From NCBI RefSeq assembly GCF_030407435.1, contig NZ_JASDDK010000002.1, forward strand, positions 124,001 through 188,000: 64,000 nt of DNA. Direction: 5' to 3'. Positions 9,700-17,585 of this stretch are shown piece by piece. The translations under genes and the position numbers were made by a program. Origin of the DNA: Winogradskyella bathintestinalis. Its GTDB lineage: Bacteria; Bacteroidota; Bacteroidia; Flavobacteriales; Flavobacteriaceae. The stretch's first letter is position 1. Each line of letters starts with the position of its first letter. Below the pieces are notes generated by a model. That model ran no database searches and was not told the DNA's origin. It saw only the letters and a list, made by a program, of their open reading frames with translations.

Positions 9700-10656
9700 T
9701 TAAACTTTTTGAGTTTTAGACCGCTCGATATTATTTTTAGAAACTTTGGCCAGTTCTGCTCTTATTTGTTTGATGGTTTGTGAACTCCCATCATGACTCC
9801 AGCCTGGAGGTCCAAAAACGTACATAAATTTGTGACCCCAATTACTAGATTTTTTCATATCATCCCAAATATTCTTGTATTCGTGCGTAAGAATAACGAA
9901 TATATTATACGAATTTGGTGGTGTTGAAACCCCATATTCAATAGCGATGTTATTATCCAATGGTTTCCAGGTTCCGAATATCCTATCAAAAACATTAAGA
10001 ATACCACCATGGTTTTTATCCATATATTCAATATTCTGAGCATGATGCACTTGATGCATTGTATGGGTATTGAGAAATTTTTCAAAAAAACCTAAATGCT
10101 TTACATATTGCGTATGAAGCTGAAACTGCCATAAAGACTCTATTCCCAAGCAAAATAATAGCATTGGTGGCGGAAAACCAATCATCACTATCCAAACATA
10201 AAATAAAGGTTTATAAAACAGTGTAAACCAACCGTTGCGCACAGCTGTTCCTAAATTAAAATTGTCAGAAGAATGGTGTACTATGTGAGCCGCCCAAAAA
10301 ATCCGAACCATGTGATTTTGACGATGAAACCAGTAATAAGCAAAGTCATCTAACAACATACAAATTATCCAAATATACCAAGCGTATCCAAAAGACTGCC
10401 AGCCCATAATATTAGTGCGAACTCCATTTACCAAAGGATTAAATACTTCGTAAGCAAAATTAAAAACCAGCATTACGGAAACGGTTTTTAAAAGCGCGCC
10501 AAGAATTGCAGAGCCAACGCCAAGAGACAAACTAGATATAAGATCTTTCTTTTTGTAAAGATTTTTATTATCAAAAACCTTACTATATGACAGTTCGAGG
10601 GCAATAAAACCTAAAAAGCAAGGCACACCATAAACTAATGGGTTAGTGAAATCCAT
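9700..10656 (-). CDS. Sterol desaturase / fatty-acid hydroxylase superfamily protein
   Basis: 318 residues, integral membrane. The eight-histidine di-iron signature is present: HRQNH (H111, H115), HIVHH (H124, H127, H128) and HQVHH (H201, H204, H205), with a further HGG motif after it. Enzymes of this family hydroxylate or desaturate lipid or carotenoid chains using oxygen. In flavobacteria they often act on lipids or carotenoid-like molecules, but the substrate is not evident here. It has no close operon partner; the nearest genes are the MscS channel (converging) and a universal stress protein upstream. Confidence 0.85.
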   Translation of the reverse strand: MDFTNPLVYGVPCFLGFIALELSYSKVFDNKNLYKKKDLISSLSLGVGSAILGALLKTVSVMLVFNFAYEVFNPLVNGVRTNIMGWQSFGYAWYIWIICMLLDDFAYYWFHRQNHMVRIFWAAHIVHHSSDNFNLGTAVRNGWFTLFYKPLFYVWIVMIGFPPPMLLFCLGIESLWQFQLHTQYVKHLGFFEKFLNTHTMHQVHHAQNIEYMDKNHGGILNVFDRIFGTWKPLDNNIAIEYGVSTPPNSYNIFVILTHEYKNIWDDMKKSSNWGHKFMYVFGPPGWSHDGSSQTIKQIRAELAKVSKNNIERSKTQKV

Positions 10657-10948
10657 TCAATACTAATTTAAAAAATTGATAGCTTTTGATTTTTAAATAC
10701 TTTTAAAAATATGACTTCAAATAATAAATCTAAATTTCAACGAAAAATTGAAATGATTGATAAAAATTTCAAATTCATAGCATTAGTGTTAGCTGGTAAA
10801 TATACGGTGTGATGAATAGATATTCGAATTTTAAAACTAGGTTTTATAAAAATTTGATAATTAATACCATTAGTATTCACATTTTCTTTCTATCACTCAT
10901 AAAATCAAAAACGTCTATTTCTTATAGAATTAAGTTAGAAGGCGCTCT

Positions 10949-11788
10949 TTATTGCGTTCTACAAGGAATCACCAAAAATGGAATGGTAGGTTGAAAACCT
11001 ATTTTTCGAATGATCGGTTCTTTAATTATATTCTCAATAAAGCTATGCTTGTAATTAATCATAACCAAAACATCAATCTTTTGTTGTTCAATGAAATCTT
11101 GAATGATTAGCGTTTTATTAGTAAGATTTGGCATCGAGTGGAAACTATAATCCAAATCTTTCAAATACAATTTTAACATGGTATAGTTATAGTCTTGTAA
11201 TTCGGTTAATTCTTCTTCCTCTGTGATATGCAGAATTTCAATTGTAGACTCATTAAGCTCAGATAACCGCTTTAATTCAATGATTTCTTCACCATAAAAC
11301 CGTTTATAATCGGTTGGAAATGCAATTTGTTTCGGTTTTTTATAAATGAAACCATCTGGCACAATCAATACAGGACATTGCTTATTCTTCTGAATAACTT
11401 TAACCGTATTGCTACCTAAGAAAATTTCTTTTGCTCCCGTAGCCCCTTTGGTCCCCATAATTATTAAATCGATATTAAAAGACTTTATTGCTGTATCGAT
11501 AGCATCCGTTAAGCGTTCGGCACTATGAACAATTTCAAAGGAATGCTCGGTGTTACTATTCGTATTTTCAACTCGGTCTTTTAATGCGTTTAATGCGTTT
11601 ATAGAATCTACTTTTAACTGATCTATATAATCCGTAGTTATATAGGTTCTAGTACTTGATTCTGAAAAAGACCATGAATGCAAGAAATAAAAGTTGCAAT
11701 TTTCATTGGCATATAATTTTAATGCATAGTCCATTGCGCTTGTGGCGTTAACCGAAAAATCTGTTGGTATTAGAATATTTTTTTTCAT
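10949..11788 (-). CDS. Universal stress protein, tandem UspA domains
   Basis: 279 residues made of two Usp domains. The N-terminal one starts ILIPTDFS and keeps the ATP-binding signature GTKGATGAKE...GSNTVKV near 115-140. The C-terminal one (about 150-279) has lost the glycine-rich loop, so only one nucleotide site is expected. Usp proteins accumulate in starvation or redox stress; the molecular function is not known in this group. It is 39 bp downstream of a paralogue in the same orientation, so the two are probably one operon. Confidence 0.9.
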   Translation of the reverse strand: MKKNILIPTDFSVNATSAMDYALKLYANENCNFYFLHSWSFSESSTRTYITTDYIDQLKVDSINALNALKDRVENTNSNTEHSFEIVHSAERLTDAIDTAIKSFNIDLIIMGTKGATGAKEIFLGSNTVKVIQKNKQCPVLIVPDGFIYKKPKQIAFPTDYKRFYGEEIIELKRLSELNESTIEILHITEEEELTELQDYNYTMLKLYLKDLDYSFHSMPNLTNKTLIIQDFIEQQKIDVLVMINYKHSFIENIIKEPIIRKIGFQPTIPFLVIPCRTQ

Positions 11789-11827
11789 TGTTAGTGTTCT
11801 TAATTGTGATTTTAGAAAGCTATAAAT

Positions 11828-12673
11828 TCATAATTCCGAAGGCAATACTAAAAATGGTGTTTCTAAATGAAACCCAATTTGATTTACCGTATTTTGAAAG
11901 AAAAGATTTTCAAAAAATGAATGTTTATTGTTTATCATCACCAAAAAATTGATGTTATGCTTCTTTTGAAATTGTTGAATCGCGACTGTTATATCTTCAT
12001 TATTTAAATGGTGAAATAAAAAAGGCGCGTGCTTAAATATGGACTCTATTTTCTCTAAATTCATGATTTGTTTTTCAGAAAGCTCATGACCTGTTGATAC
12101 ATGCATCATATTCAGTGTGGTGGCATGGGCATTAGCAATATCTAAAAGGATTTTTAAACTTGCTTCCTTATATAAAAGCTCTAAATCGTTAGGGAATAAC
12201 ATTTTTAATGGTGCCTTAAAAGTAAAGCCAGATGGTATTGCCAAAATAGGGCGTTTTATTTCCTGAAAAACATGCACCGTATTAGAGCCGAATAATAGTT
12301 CCTTTGCTCCTGTAGCACCTTTCGTTCCCATGACTATCACATCAATTTTATGCGAATCGACAAAGGCACCGATTCCAGACACTACGGTATTAAATTTTGA
12401 ATAGGTTTTAAATTCATGTTTACTATTATTTGTAAAATCTGTAGCTATTCTGTTAACTAGCTTATGAAGTTGCTGCCGCGAAGTATCTCTCACAGTATCT
12501 ACGAGTCCAAATTGTTCTGGATATCCAATAACATATTCCAAATTATATATTGGCGGTGTGTAAGTATTTAATATATGAAACATACAGCGCTCTTCTTGAA
12601 ACAATTGTAAGGCATAAGAAATAGCGTTCCAAGAATTTTCCGAAAAATCAGTAGGTAAAAGTATCTGTTTCAT
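11828..12673 (-). CDS. Universal stress protein, tandem UspA domains (paralogue)
   Basis: 281 residues from the ATG at 12673 (KQILLPTDFS follows); an in-frame ATG 48 bp upstream would add a non-family extension. It has the same layout as the neighbouring Usp, with an intact GTKGATGAKE...GSNTVHV loop in domain one and a degenerate domain two. It is the first gene of the two-Usp operon. It is divergent from the DUF983-Crp/Fnr operon, with a 399-bp regulatory region between them, so the two may be regulated together by low oxygen or sulfur stress. That link is inference. Confidence 0.9.
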   Translation of the reverse strand: MKQILLPTDFSENSWNAISYALQLFQEERCMFHILNTYTPPIYNLEYVIGYPEQFGLVDTVRDTSRQQLHKLVNRIATDFTNNSKHEFKTYSKFNTVVSGIGAFVDSHKIDVIVMGTKGATGAKELLFGSNTVHVFQEIKRPILAIPSGFTFKAPLKMLFPNDLELLYKEASLKILLDIANAHATTLNMMHVSTGHELSEKQIMNLEKIESIFKHAPFLFHHLNNEDITVAIQQFQKKHNINFLVMINNKHSFFENLFFQNTVNQIGFHLETPFLVLPSEL

Positions 12674-12879
12674 AATATATTCAGTATTAAAAAATTTAAG
12701 AGTATTTTGTCTATGTTGCACTTAGATGGTTAACATTTCATCTTCAGCATATAATTATGTAGTTTTACTAATAGGCATTCTTCATCAACTTAATTTTGGT
12801 TGTTAATCTTTAAAAATCATAAAAAGTCACGGACAGCATGCCGTTAATTTCTTCTATTAACTGTAAAATTAAAAAGTTG

Positions 12880-12898
12880 ATCATTGAGAAACAATGAT
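12880..12898. repeat. Inverted repeat ATCATTG-N5-CAATGAT
   Basis: Perfect 7-bp arms with a 5-nt spacer, about 210 bp upstream of the first Usp gene. The shape suits a dimeric regulator. It does not match the GTAAC-N4-GTTAC box of the same region. Confidence 0.4.
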
Positions 12899-12958
12899 AA
12901 ATGTCAGCCGTTTCAAATTGCGTTAATAAACCAAAAGACCTATAGCTCATGGTTACTT

Positions 12959-12979
12959 TTTTTAGCGGAATGCTAAAAA
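12959..12979. repeat. Inverted repeat TTTTTAGC-N5-GCTAAAAA
   Basis: Perfect 8-bp arms with a 5-nt spacer, 32 bp before the Crp/Fnr-type box. It may be a second operator for the divergent promoters. The short GC-poor stem argues against a terminator. Confidence 0.4.
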
Positions 12980-13010
12980 TTCAAATTAATATTTCATAAA
13001 AACAAAAAAT

Positions 13011-13054
13011 GTAACATCAGTTACTCATAATCAATTTTATTCTCTATATTTTTG
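13011..13054 (+). promoter_or_regulatory. Crp/Fnr-type box plus -7 element, DUF983-crp operon
   Basis: GTAAC-ATCA-GTTAC at 13011-13024 (perfect dyad) and a -7 box TATTTTTG at 13047-13054. The dyad centre to TTTG distance is 33.5 bp, the same as in the three other boxes of this cluster. With a start site a few bases after the -7 box, the dyad would be centred near -41, the class II activator position. The start codon follows about 18 bp after the box. Confidence 0.7.
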
Positions 13055-13072
13055 AATAAAAATTAAACCAGG

Positions 13073-13471
13073 TTGAAAAGAACAAAATTATATAGTATCC
13101 TATTTCTTAAATGCCCACAATGTCGCCAAGGCCAATTTCTAGAAGCTCACCCTTATAAATTTTTAAAAATGAATAAAGTGAAGGATCATTGTCCAAAATG
13201 CAAATTAAATTATCATATTGAACCCAGTTTTTATACAGGTTCAATGTATGTTTCTTATGGTGTTGGTATTGCGGTGGCTGTTGCAGCATATGTACTTACA
13301 CTCCTTCTTGGTTTTGAATTTGGACCTACAGGTTTATTATTAACTATTATTTTTGCCTTATTGATTACTATGCCTTACATCGGTGCAGTATCAAAATCCA
13401 TTTGGGCTCATTTCTTTTTAAAATACAATCCTGAGATTGCAAAAAAAGCAAGCAATGACGGAAGCGCTTAG
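13073..13471 (+). CDS. DUF983 family protein (zinc-ribbon membrane protein)
   Basis: 132 residues. Two CxxC pairs (CPQC and CPKC, near residues 14-17 and 42-45) form a zinc ribbon, followed by PSFYTGSMYVSYG and two membrane helices, the DUF983 layout. The function is unknown. The start is a TTG: there is no ATG before the first CxxC, an in-frame TAA lies 7 bp upstream of the TTG, and the promoter spacing matches that of the three sister promoters. It overlaps the Crp/Fnr gene by 17 bp and is co-transcribed with it. Confidence 0.85.
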   Translation: MKRTKLYSILFLKCPQCRQGQFLEAHPYKFLKMNKVKDHCPKCKLNYHIEPSFYTGSMYVSYGVGIAVAVAAYVLTLLLGFEFGPTGLLLTIIFALLITMPYIGAVSKSIWAHFFLKYNPEIAKKASNDGSA

Positions 13472-14081
13472 AACAGAATATGGCTCGCAATTTGAACCTG
13501 CCCTTATTGAAGAAATAAATCAGGTGGCTACTTTAGTTGAATTGCCAGAAGGACAAGACCTAATAAGACCTGGTCAATATATAAAAGCCATGCCTTTATT
13601 ACTATCTGGAAGCATTAAAATAATGCGGCCTGATGGAGATGGTGAAGAGCTTTTGCTATATCATCTTGAAAAAGGTGACACTTGCGCCATGACTATGAGT
13701 TGCTGTATTGGTAACACTATTAGCGAAATACATGCGGTAACCGAGACCGAAGTTAAGCTTCTTATGATTCCGGTAGAATTAATGGAAGTTTGGTCTAGAA
13801 AGTACAAAACCTGGCGCGACTTTGTTTTTTCGAGTTACCATGCACGGATGATGGAACTATTAGAAAGTGTCGATAACATCGCCTTTCATAATATGGGTGA
13901 ACGCTTGGAAAAATATCTTCATGATAAAAAAGAAATTTTAAATAGTAGATTCATTTATATCACACATAAAGAAATCGCAAATGACCTTCATACAAGCCGT
14001 GTAGTGGTTTCTAGACTTCTGAAAAAAATGGAATACGACGATAAAATTAGTCTTCATCGCAGTTTTATTGAGATCATGTAA
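13455..14081 (+). CDS. Crp/Fnr-family transcriptional regulator with Cys cluster
   Basis: 208 residues from the ATG at 13455. Residues 20-115 form the cyclic-nucleotide-binding-like barrel, a dimerisation helix follows, and a winged helix with recognition helix SRVVVSRLLKKME ends near 193. The four Fnr iron-sulfur cysteines are absent at the N terminus, but the barrel holds C77, C83 and C84 (TCAMTMSCC), which could sense redox or persulfide. It sits inside a sulfur cluster whose four promoters share GTAAC-N4-GTTAC, and is the natural candidate to bind them, including its own. The family call is firm; effector and target are inferred. Confidence 0.92.
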   Translation: MTEALRTEYGSQFEPALIEEINQVATLVELPEGQDLIRPGQYIKAMPLLLSGSIKIMRPDGDGEELLLYHLEKGDTCAMTMSCCIGNTISEIHAVTETEVKLLMIPVELMEVWSRKYKTWRDFVFSSYHARMMELLESVDNIAFHNMGERLEKYLHDKKEILNSRFIYITHKEIANDLHTSRVVVSRLLKKMEYDDKISLHRSFIEIM

Positions 14082-14121
14082 CATCTGTTACCAAATTTAA
14101 TTTGTAGACTTTATACATTTG
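14078..14121 (+). promoter_or_regulatory. Crp/Fnr-type box plus -7 element, tauE promoter
   Basis: GTAAC-ATCT-GTTAC at 14078-14091, overlapping the stop codon of the Crp/Fnr gene, and a -7 box TACATTTG at 14114-14121. Spacing from dyad centre to TTTG is 33.5 bp. The exporter start codon is 19 bp after the box. Confidence 0.7.
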
Positions 14122-14140
14122 ATCTATAGTTAAAAAGCAA

Positions 14141-14944
14141 ATGGAAATAATTGAGGTATTTGGTTATGTTGGTGCGCTCTTTATAGGGCTCATTTTAGGT
14201 TTAATTGGTGGAGGTGGCTCTATTCTTACCGTACCAATTTTGGTATATGCGCTTTCGCTCAGCCCTATAATAGGTACAGCTTATTCGTTATTTGTTGTAG
14301 GTACCACCTCTGCTGTAGGTGCCATAAGAAATATTATGAAAGGCATGGTAGATATTAAAACCGCTATCATATTTTCCATCCCCGCATTTATCGCAGTATA
14401 TGTAACAAGGGCTTTCTTAATCCCAGCAATTCCTGAAAATCTGTTTCAAATTGGTGATTTTATGATTACTAAGAATCTATCTATTATGCTGTTTTTTGCC
14501 ATTATAATGCTCTTAGCTTCAATATCAATGATACGAAACAAGGCTAAGGATTCTCATAAAAATTCAGAAATAAAATATAATTATCCACTTATTACAATTG
14601 AAGGATTAGTCGTTGGAATAATAACTGGTATCGTTGGAGCTGGTGGTGGCTTTTTAATCATTCCGGCATTAGTATTGTTTGCTAATTTGCCAATGAAAAA
14701 AGCGGTGGCCACATCGTTATTAATTATTGCCATTAAATCGTTAATAGGATTTTTGGGAGACGTCCAAAACCTTGATATCGACTGGGCATTTCTTCTTCCC
14801 TTCACGTTAGTTTCTATTTTAGGAATATTTATTGGAATTTGGCTCAATAAATTTATCAATGATAAAAAACTTAAAAAGATATTTGGTTGGTTTGTTTTAG
14901 TAATGGGGATCTATATCATAGTTAAAGAACTATTCGACATATAA
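14141..14944 (+). CDS. TauE/SafE-family sulfite/organosulfonate exporter
   Basis: 267 residues, about eight membrane segments. The two family signature loops are seen at the start of each half: GLILGLIGGGGS near residues 16-27 and GIITGIVGAGGGF near 157-169. The family exports sulfite, sulfoacetate or similar anions, and tauE genes accompany persulfide detoxification in the staphylococcal cst operon. It has its own dyad-containing promoter although the Crp/Fnr gene ends only 59 bp upstream. Confidence 0.88.
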   Translation: MEIIEVFGYVGALFIGLILGLIGGGGSILTVPILVYALSLSPIIGTAYSLFVVGTTSAVGAIRNIMKGMVDIKTAIIFSIPAFIAVYVTRAFLIPAIPENLFQIGDFMITKNLSIMLFFAIIMLLASISMIRNKAKDSHKNSEIKYNYPLITIEGLVVGIITGIVGAGGGFLIIPALVLFANLPMKKAVATSLLIIAIKSLIGFLGDVQNLDIDWAFLLPFTLVSILGIFIGIWLNKFINDKKLKKIFGWFVLVMGIYIIVKELFDI

Positions 14945-14976
14945 TTTATCTTAAAGACTGTTTTCTTGAATTATTC

Positions 14977-14997
14977 TAAGGTAAACATTTTACCTTA
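14977..14997. repeat. Hairpin between convergent genes
   Basis: TAAGGTAAA-CAT-TTTACCTTA, a perfect 9-bp stem, 33 bp after the TauE stop and before the converging methyltransferase gene. It could end transcription from either side, although no strong T-tract follows. Confidence 0.4.
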
Positions 14998-15080
14998 TAT
15001 TTCAGAAAATTGAAGATTTTACAATTATTCATCCGTTTAGTAATAATTAGATTTACTTTTTTAATATATTATAATTGCGC

Positions 15081-15680
15081 TTATGATAGAATTAATTTTT
15101 GAAACACCAAGGTGGTCATAGCTCGCTCATCTTGCACATTTGTAGTTTTTACAGGTTCTAAAAGTTTTAATTCAAATTCTAATAATAGGCTGGTTATTCG
15201 CTCACGTGTAAGATAATAGGTTCCTTTTTTTCCGTTTTCCTTGTTAGTGATTTCTGGCGCATTTCCATCCAATCCAATATTTGATGCCATCCTTATGAGT
15301 AACGTACCTCGAGGTTTTAACACTCTAACCAATTCTGTAAACATAGTTTTAAAATGCATTTCACTTTCTGCAAAATGCAAAACAGCACAACAAATTATAT
15401 GATCAAAACGCGCTTGGTTGTACGGTAAATTATCCAAATGGCCTACCGTAAAATTACTTGCCGCCTTTGGGTAGAGTTGTTTGGCATTAGCAATGCTTAT
15501 AACATCTGAATCTATACTGTATAGATCAAAGTCATTAGAATAAAACCATTTTAGGTTTCGTCCACCACCACAACCTGCGTCTAAAATAGACTGACCGTTT
15601 ACGTATCTTTCTTTGAGAATCTGATCTATAACATAGATGTCTATATTTCCAAAAGTTTTATAGGATTCTTCGTAATTCAT
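15081..15680 (-). CDS. Class I SAM-dependent methyltransferase (TehB/UbiE-like)
   Basis: 199 residues. Motif I is ILDAGCGGGRN near 32-42, followed by YSIDSD and an ICCAVLHF strand and LVRVLKPRGTLLIR post-motif, a compact UbiE/TehB-like fold. It should methylate a small molecule. It lies on the opposite strand within the sulfur cluster, so a thiol, sulfide or metalloid substrate is possible, but nothing in the sequence proves this. The start is at the ATG at 15680; NYEESYKTFG follows. Confidence 0.8.
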   Translation of the reverse strand: MNYEESYKTFGNIDIYVIDQILKERYVNGQSILDAGCGGGRNLKWFYSNDFDLYSIDSDVISIANAKQLYPKAASNFTVGHLDNLPYNQARFDHIICCAVLHFAESEMHFKTMFTELVRVLKPRGTLLIRMASNIGLDGNAPEITNKENGKKGTYYLTRERITSLLLEFELKLLEPVKTTNVQDERAMTTLVFQKLILS

Positions 15681-15849
15681 AAAATTTAATTTTTATTTCT
15701 AAAATAGCATTAATTTTTTCCCTTCTCAGCATTGTAATATTTAACACCTAGTATAAAACACAAGAAATGAATTATGATTATTATAGTGTCGAAGAATATT
15801 AAAAAATAGATTTCAATGTGATTAATACTAACCAAATTATAGTAGATCC

Positions 15850-15875
15850 TTAATCGACAGCCTTGTCGTTATTAA
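15850..15875. repeat. Inverted repeat CGACA-N4-TGTCG
   Basis: CGACA-GCCT-TGTCG with AT-rich outer arms that continue the symmetry with one bulge. The 4-nt spacer resembles that of the GTAAC boxes but the half-site differs. It may be an operator serving the divergent methyltransferase gene. Confidence 0.35.
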
Positions 15876-15961
15876 TACTATAGATTTGAAAAATCACTTG
15901 TTATATAACACTTATAAATCTAATATTTAGCCACATATAGATTAACGAAAAACACTTGTAT

Positions 15962-16005
15962 GTATCAAAGGTTACAATATTTTACCATAATCTTTTATAT
16001 TTTTA
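15962..16005 (+). promoter_or_regulatory. Crp/Fnr-type box plus -7 element, cstB-like promoter
   Basis: GTATC-AAAG-GTTAC at 15962-15975 (one mismatch to the dyad) and a -7-like box TATTTTTA at 15998-16005 (last base A instead of G). The spacing is identical to the other three boxes, 44 bp from the first dyad base to the last box base. The start codon is 17 bp further on. Confidence 0.6.
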
Positions 16006-16022
16006 TATAAAACATAGAAATT

Positions 16023-17354
16023 ATGCATATTAAACAATTTGAATACAAACCGCTAGCCCATTATTCTTACGCCATTGTAAGTAATGGTGAAATGGCAGTT
16101 ATAGACCCAGAACGCAATCCGGAGCAATATTATGAATTTGCAAAAGCAAATAACGCGACAATCACGATTATTATAGAAACGCATCCACATGCCGATTTTG
16201 TAAGTTCTCATTTAGAAATTTACAAAAAAACTGGAGCAACCATTTATAATAGCAAGAAGTTGGGAGCCGATTATGCGCATCATACGTTCGATGATGGAGA
16301 TAGCGTACACTGTGGAAATGTAAAACTTACGGCACTTAATACACCAGGGCATTCACCAGATAGTATTACCATCGTTGCAACCGAAGGTAAGGAAACTGCT
16401 CTATTCACTGGAGATACACTCTTTATTGGAGATGTAGGTCGCCCAGATCTGCGTGAAAAAGCAGGAAACATGAAAGCCAAACGCGAAGAACTCGCCGCAA
16501 TGATGTATGAAACCATGTCAGAAAAATTTAACAATTTCCCTGATGATGTCGTTATTTACCCTGCACATGGAGCTGGTTCGCTCTGTGGTAAAAATTTAAG
16601 TGATAAATCTAGTAGTACCTTAGGAAATGAACGTCGTAATAATTGGGCCTTTAAAAAACAATCCAAGGACGAATTTATGGCTGTGTTACTTGATGGACAA
16701 CCTTTTATTCCAGCCTATTTTGGATTTGATGTCGATATCAATAAAACTGGAGCAAGGAATGTAAAATCGGCTATAGAAAAAATTCCATTTACAGAGAATT
16801 CATCCGCTGACGGACTTATAGTGGATACACGCGATGAAAAAAGCTTTAAGAACGGACATTTATTTGGTAGTTTTAATATTCAGGCGGTTTCTGAAAATTC
16901 AAGTTTTGAAACCTGGTTAGGCTCTATTGTTACGCCAAAAGATTCGTTTACACTTGTTATAGATGACAAAGAAAAAAAAGATACCATCTTAGAGCGTGTC
17001 GCGAAAATTGGCTACGAAAAACTGCTTAACAAAGTCATTACACTGCCAAACGAAAATCTCATAAAAAGCAAAGAACTAGATATATCGGATTTTACCCAAA
17101 ATCCAGAAAAATACACCATAGTAGATATTCGTAATAAAAGTGAGGTAGAAGCTGGAAAGTTTTTTGACAATGCTATATCACATCCGTTAAATAATTTAAG
17201 AGAAAGCGCGTCAACAATCCCACGAACTAAACCCATAGTAGTACATTGTGCTGGCGGATATCGTAGTGCGGCTGGTAGCAGCATTTTAGAAAAAATTATT
17301 AAAGATGTCACAGTATATGACTTAAGCGATAATGTTAAAGCCTTTACAGACTAA
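16023..17354 (+). CDS. cstB: CstB-like persulfide dioxygenase-sulfurtransferase (MBL + two rhodanese domains)
   Basis: 443 residues, as in staphylococcal CstB. The N-terminal metallo-beta-lactamase fold has ETHPHAD (H54, H56, D58), TPGH (H110), TGDT (D131) and PAHGAGSLCG (H182, C188), consistent with a mononuclear-iron persulfide dioxygenase of the ETHE1/CstB type. A middle rhodanese domain (about 250-340) has no catalytic cysteine (VIDD at that place). The C-terminal rhodanese (about 355-443) is intact, with HCAGGYRSA and C409. It would oxidise low-molecular-weight persulfides and transfer sulfane sulfur, giving thiosulfate or sulfite. The neighbouring TauE and YeeE/YedE genes fit this. Confidence 0.85.
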   Translation: MHIKQFEYKPLAHYSYAIVSNGEMAVIDPERNPEQYYEFAKANNATITIIIETHPHADFVSSHLEIYKKTGATIYNSKKLGADYAHHTFDDGDSVHCGNVKLTALNTPGHSPDSITIVATEGKETALFTGDTLFIGDVGRPDLREKAGNMKAKREELAAMMYETMSEKFNNFPDDVVIYPAHGAGSLCGKNLSDKSSSTLGNERRNNWAFKKQSKDEFMAVLLDGQPFIPAYFGFDVDINKTGARNVKSAIEKIPFTENSSADGLIVDTRDEKSFKNGHLFGSFNIQAVSENSSFETWLGSIVTPKDSFTLVIDDKEKKDTILERVAKIGYEKLLNKVITLPNENLIKSKELDISDFTQNPEKYTIVDIRNKSEVEAGKFFDNAISHPLNNLRESASTIPRTKPIVVHCAGGYRSAAGSSILEKIIKDVTVYDLSDNVKAFTD

Positions 17355-17510
17355 TGGTATCAATATTTCTACCAGTGAGTTTTTCGATTCAATATCATAT
17401 CTGCAATAGTAGATGTAGTGGTTTTAAAGTTAACAACGTTAGACTAAATTAGGTTTAATTTTTTATTACTTGCTATATGTTATATTTTTGTTTTGCTAAA
17501 GTTCTAAAGT

Positions 17511-17553
17511 TAGAATAGCGTTTCGGTAACCCATGTTACCGTCCGCTATTCTA
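17511..17553. repeat. Two-tier 43-bp inverted repeat containing the YeeE operator
   Basis: Outer arms TAGAATAGCG and CGCTATTCTA (10 bp, perfect) enclose inner arms CGGTAAC and GTTACCG (7 bp, perfect) around CCAT, separated by TTT on the left and TC on the right. The inner part is the Crp/Fnr-type box of the YeeE/YedE promoter. The outer arms are absent at the other three boxes. DNA cruciform, an extra operator or a hairpin ending cstB-like transcripts are possible. Confidence 0.6.
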
Positions 17554-17569
17554 TAAAACATCACCTTTG
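17526..17569 (+). promoter_or_regulatory. Crp/Fnr-type box plus -7 element, yeeE operon
   Basis: GTAAC-CCAT-GTTAC at 17526-17539 and CACCTTTG at 17562-17569 (one mismatch to TAnnTTTG). The spacing is identical to the three other boxes. The start codon is 16 bp after the box. Confidence 0.65.
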
Positions 17570-17585
17570 AATAAAATATTTTATT

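Larger units (their letters stand above)
12674..13072. other. Divergent regulatory region with three dyads, 399 bp
   Basis: No coding sequence. Three inverted repeats are visible: ATCATTG-N5-CAATGAT at 12880-12898, TTTTTAGC-N5-GCTAAAAA at 12959-12979 and the Crp/Fnr-type box at 13011-13024. The last belongs to the plus-strand DUF983 promoter. The first two may act on the minus-strand Usp operon or be operators for other regulators. Confidence 0.55.
15681..16022. other. Divergent regulatory region, 342 bp
   Basis: Between the methyltransferase (minus) and the CstB-like gene (plus). It contains a dyad TTAAT-CGACA-GCCT-TGTCG-TTATTAA at about 15850-15875 and, nearer the plus gene, the Crp/Fnr-type box at 15962-15975. 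No ORF is evident. Confidence 0.55.
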
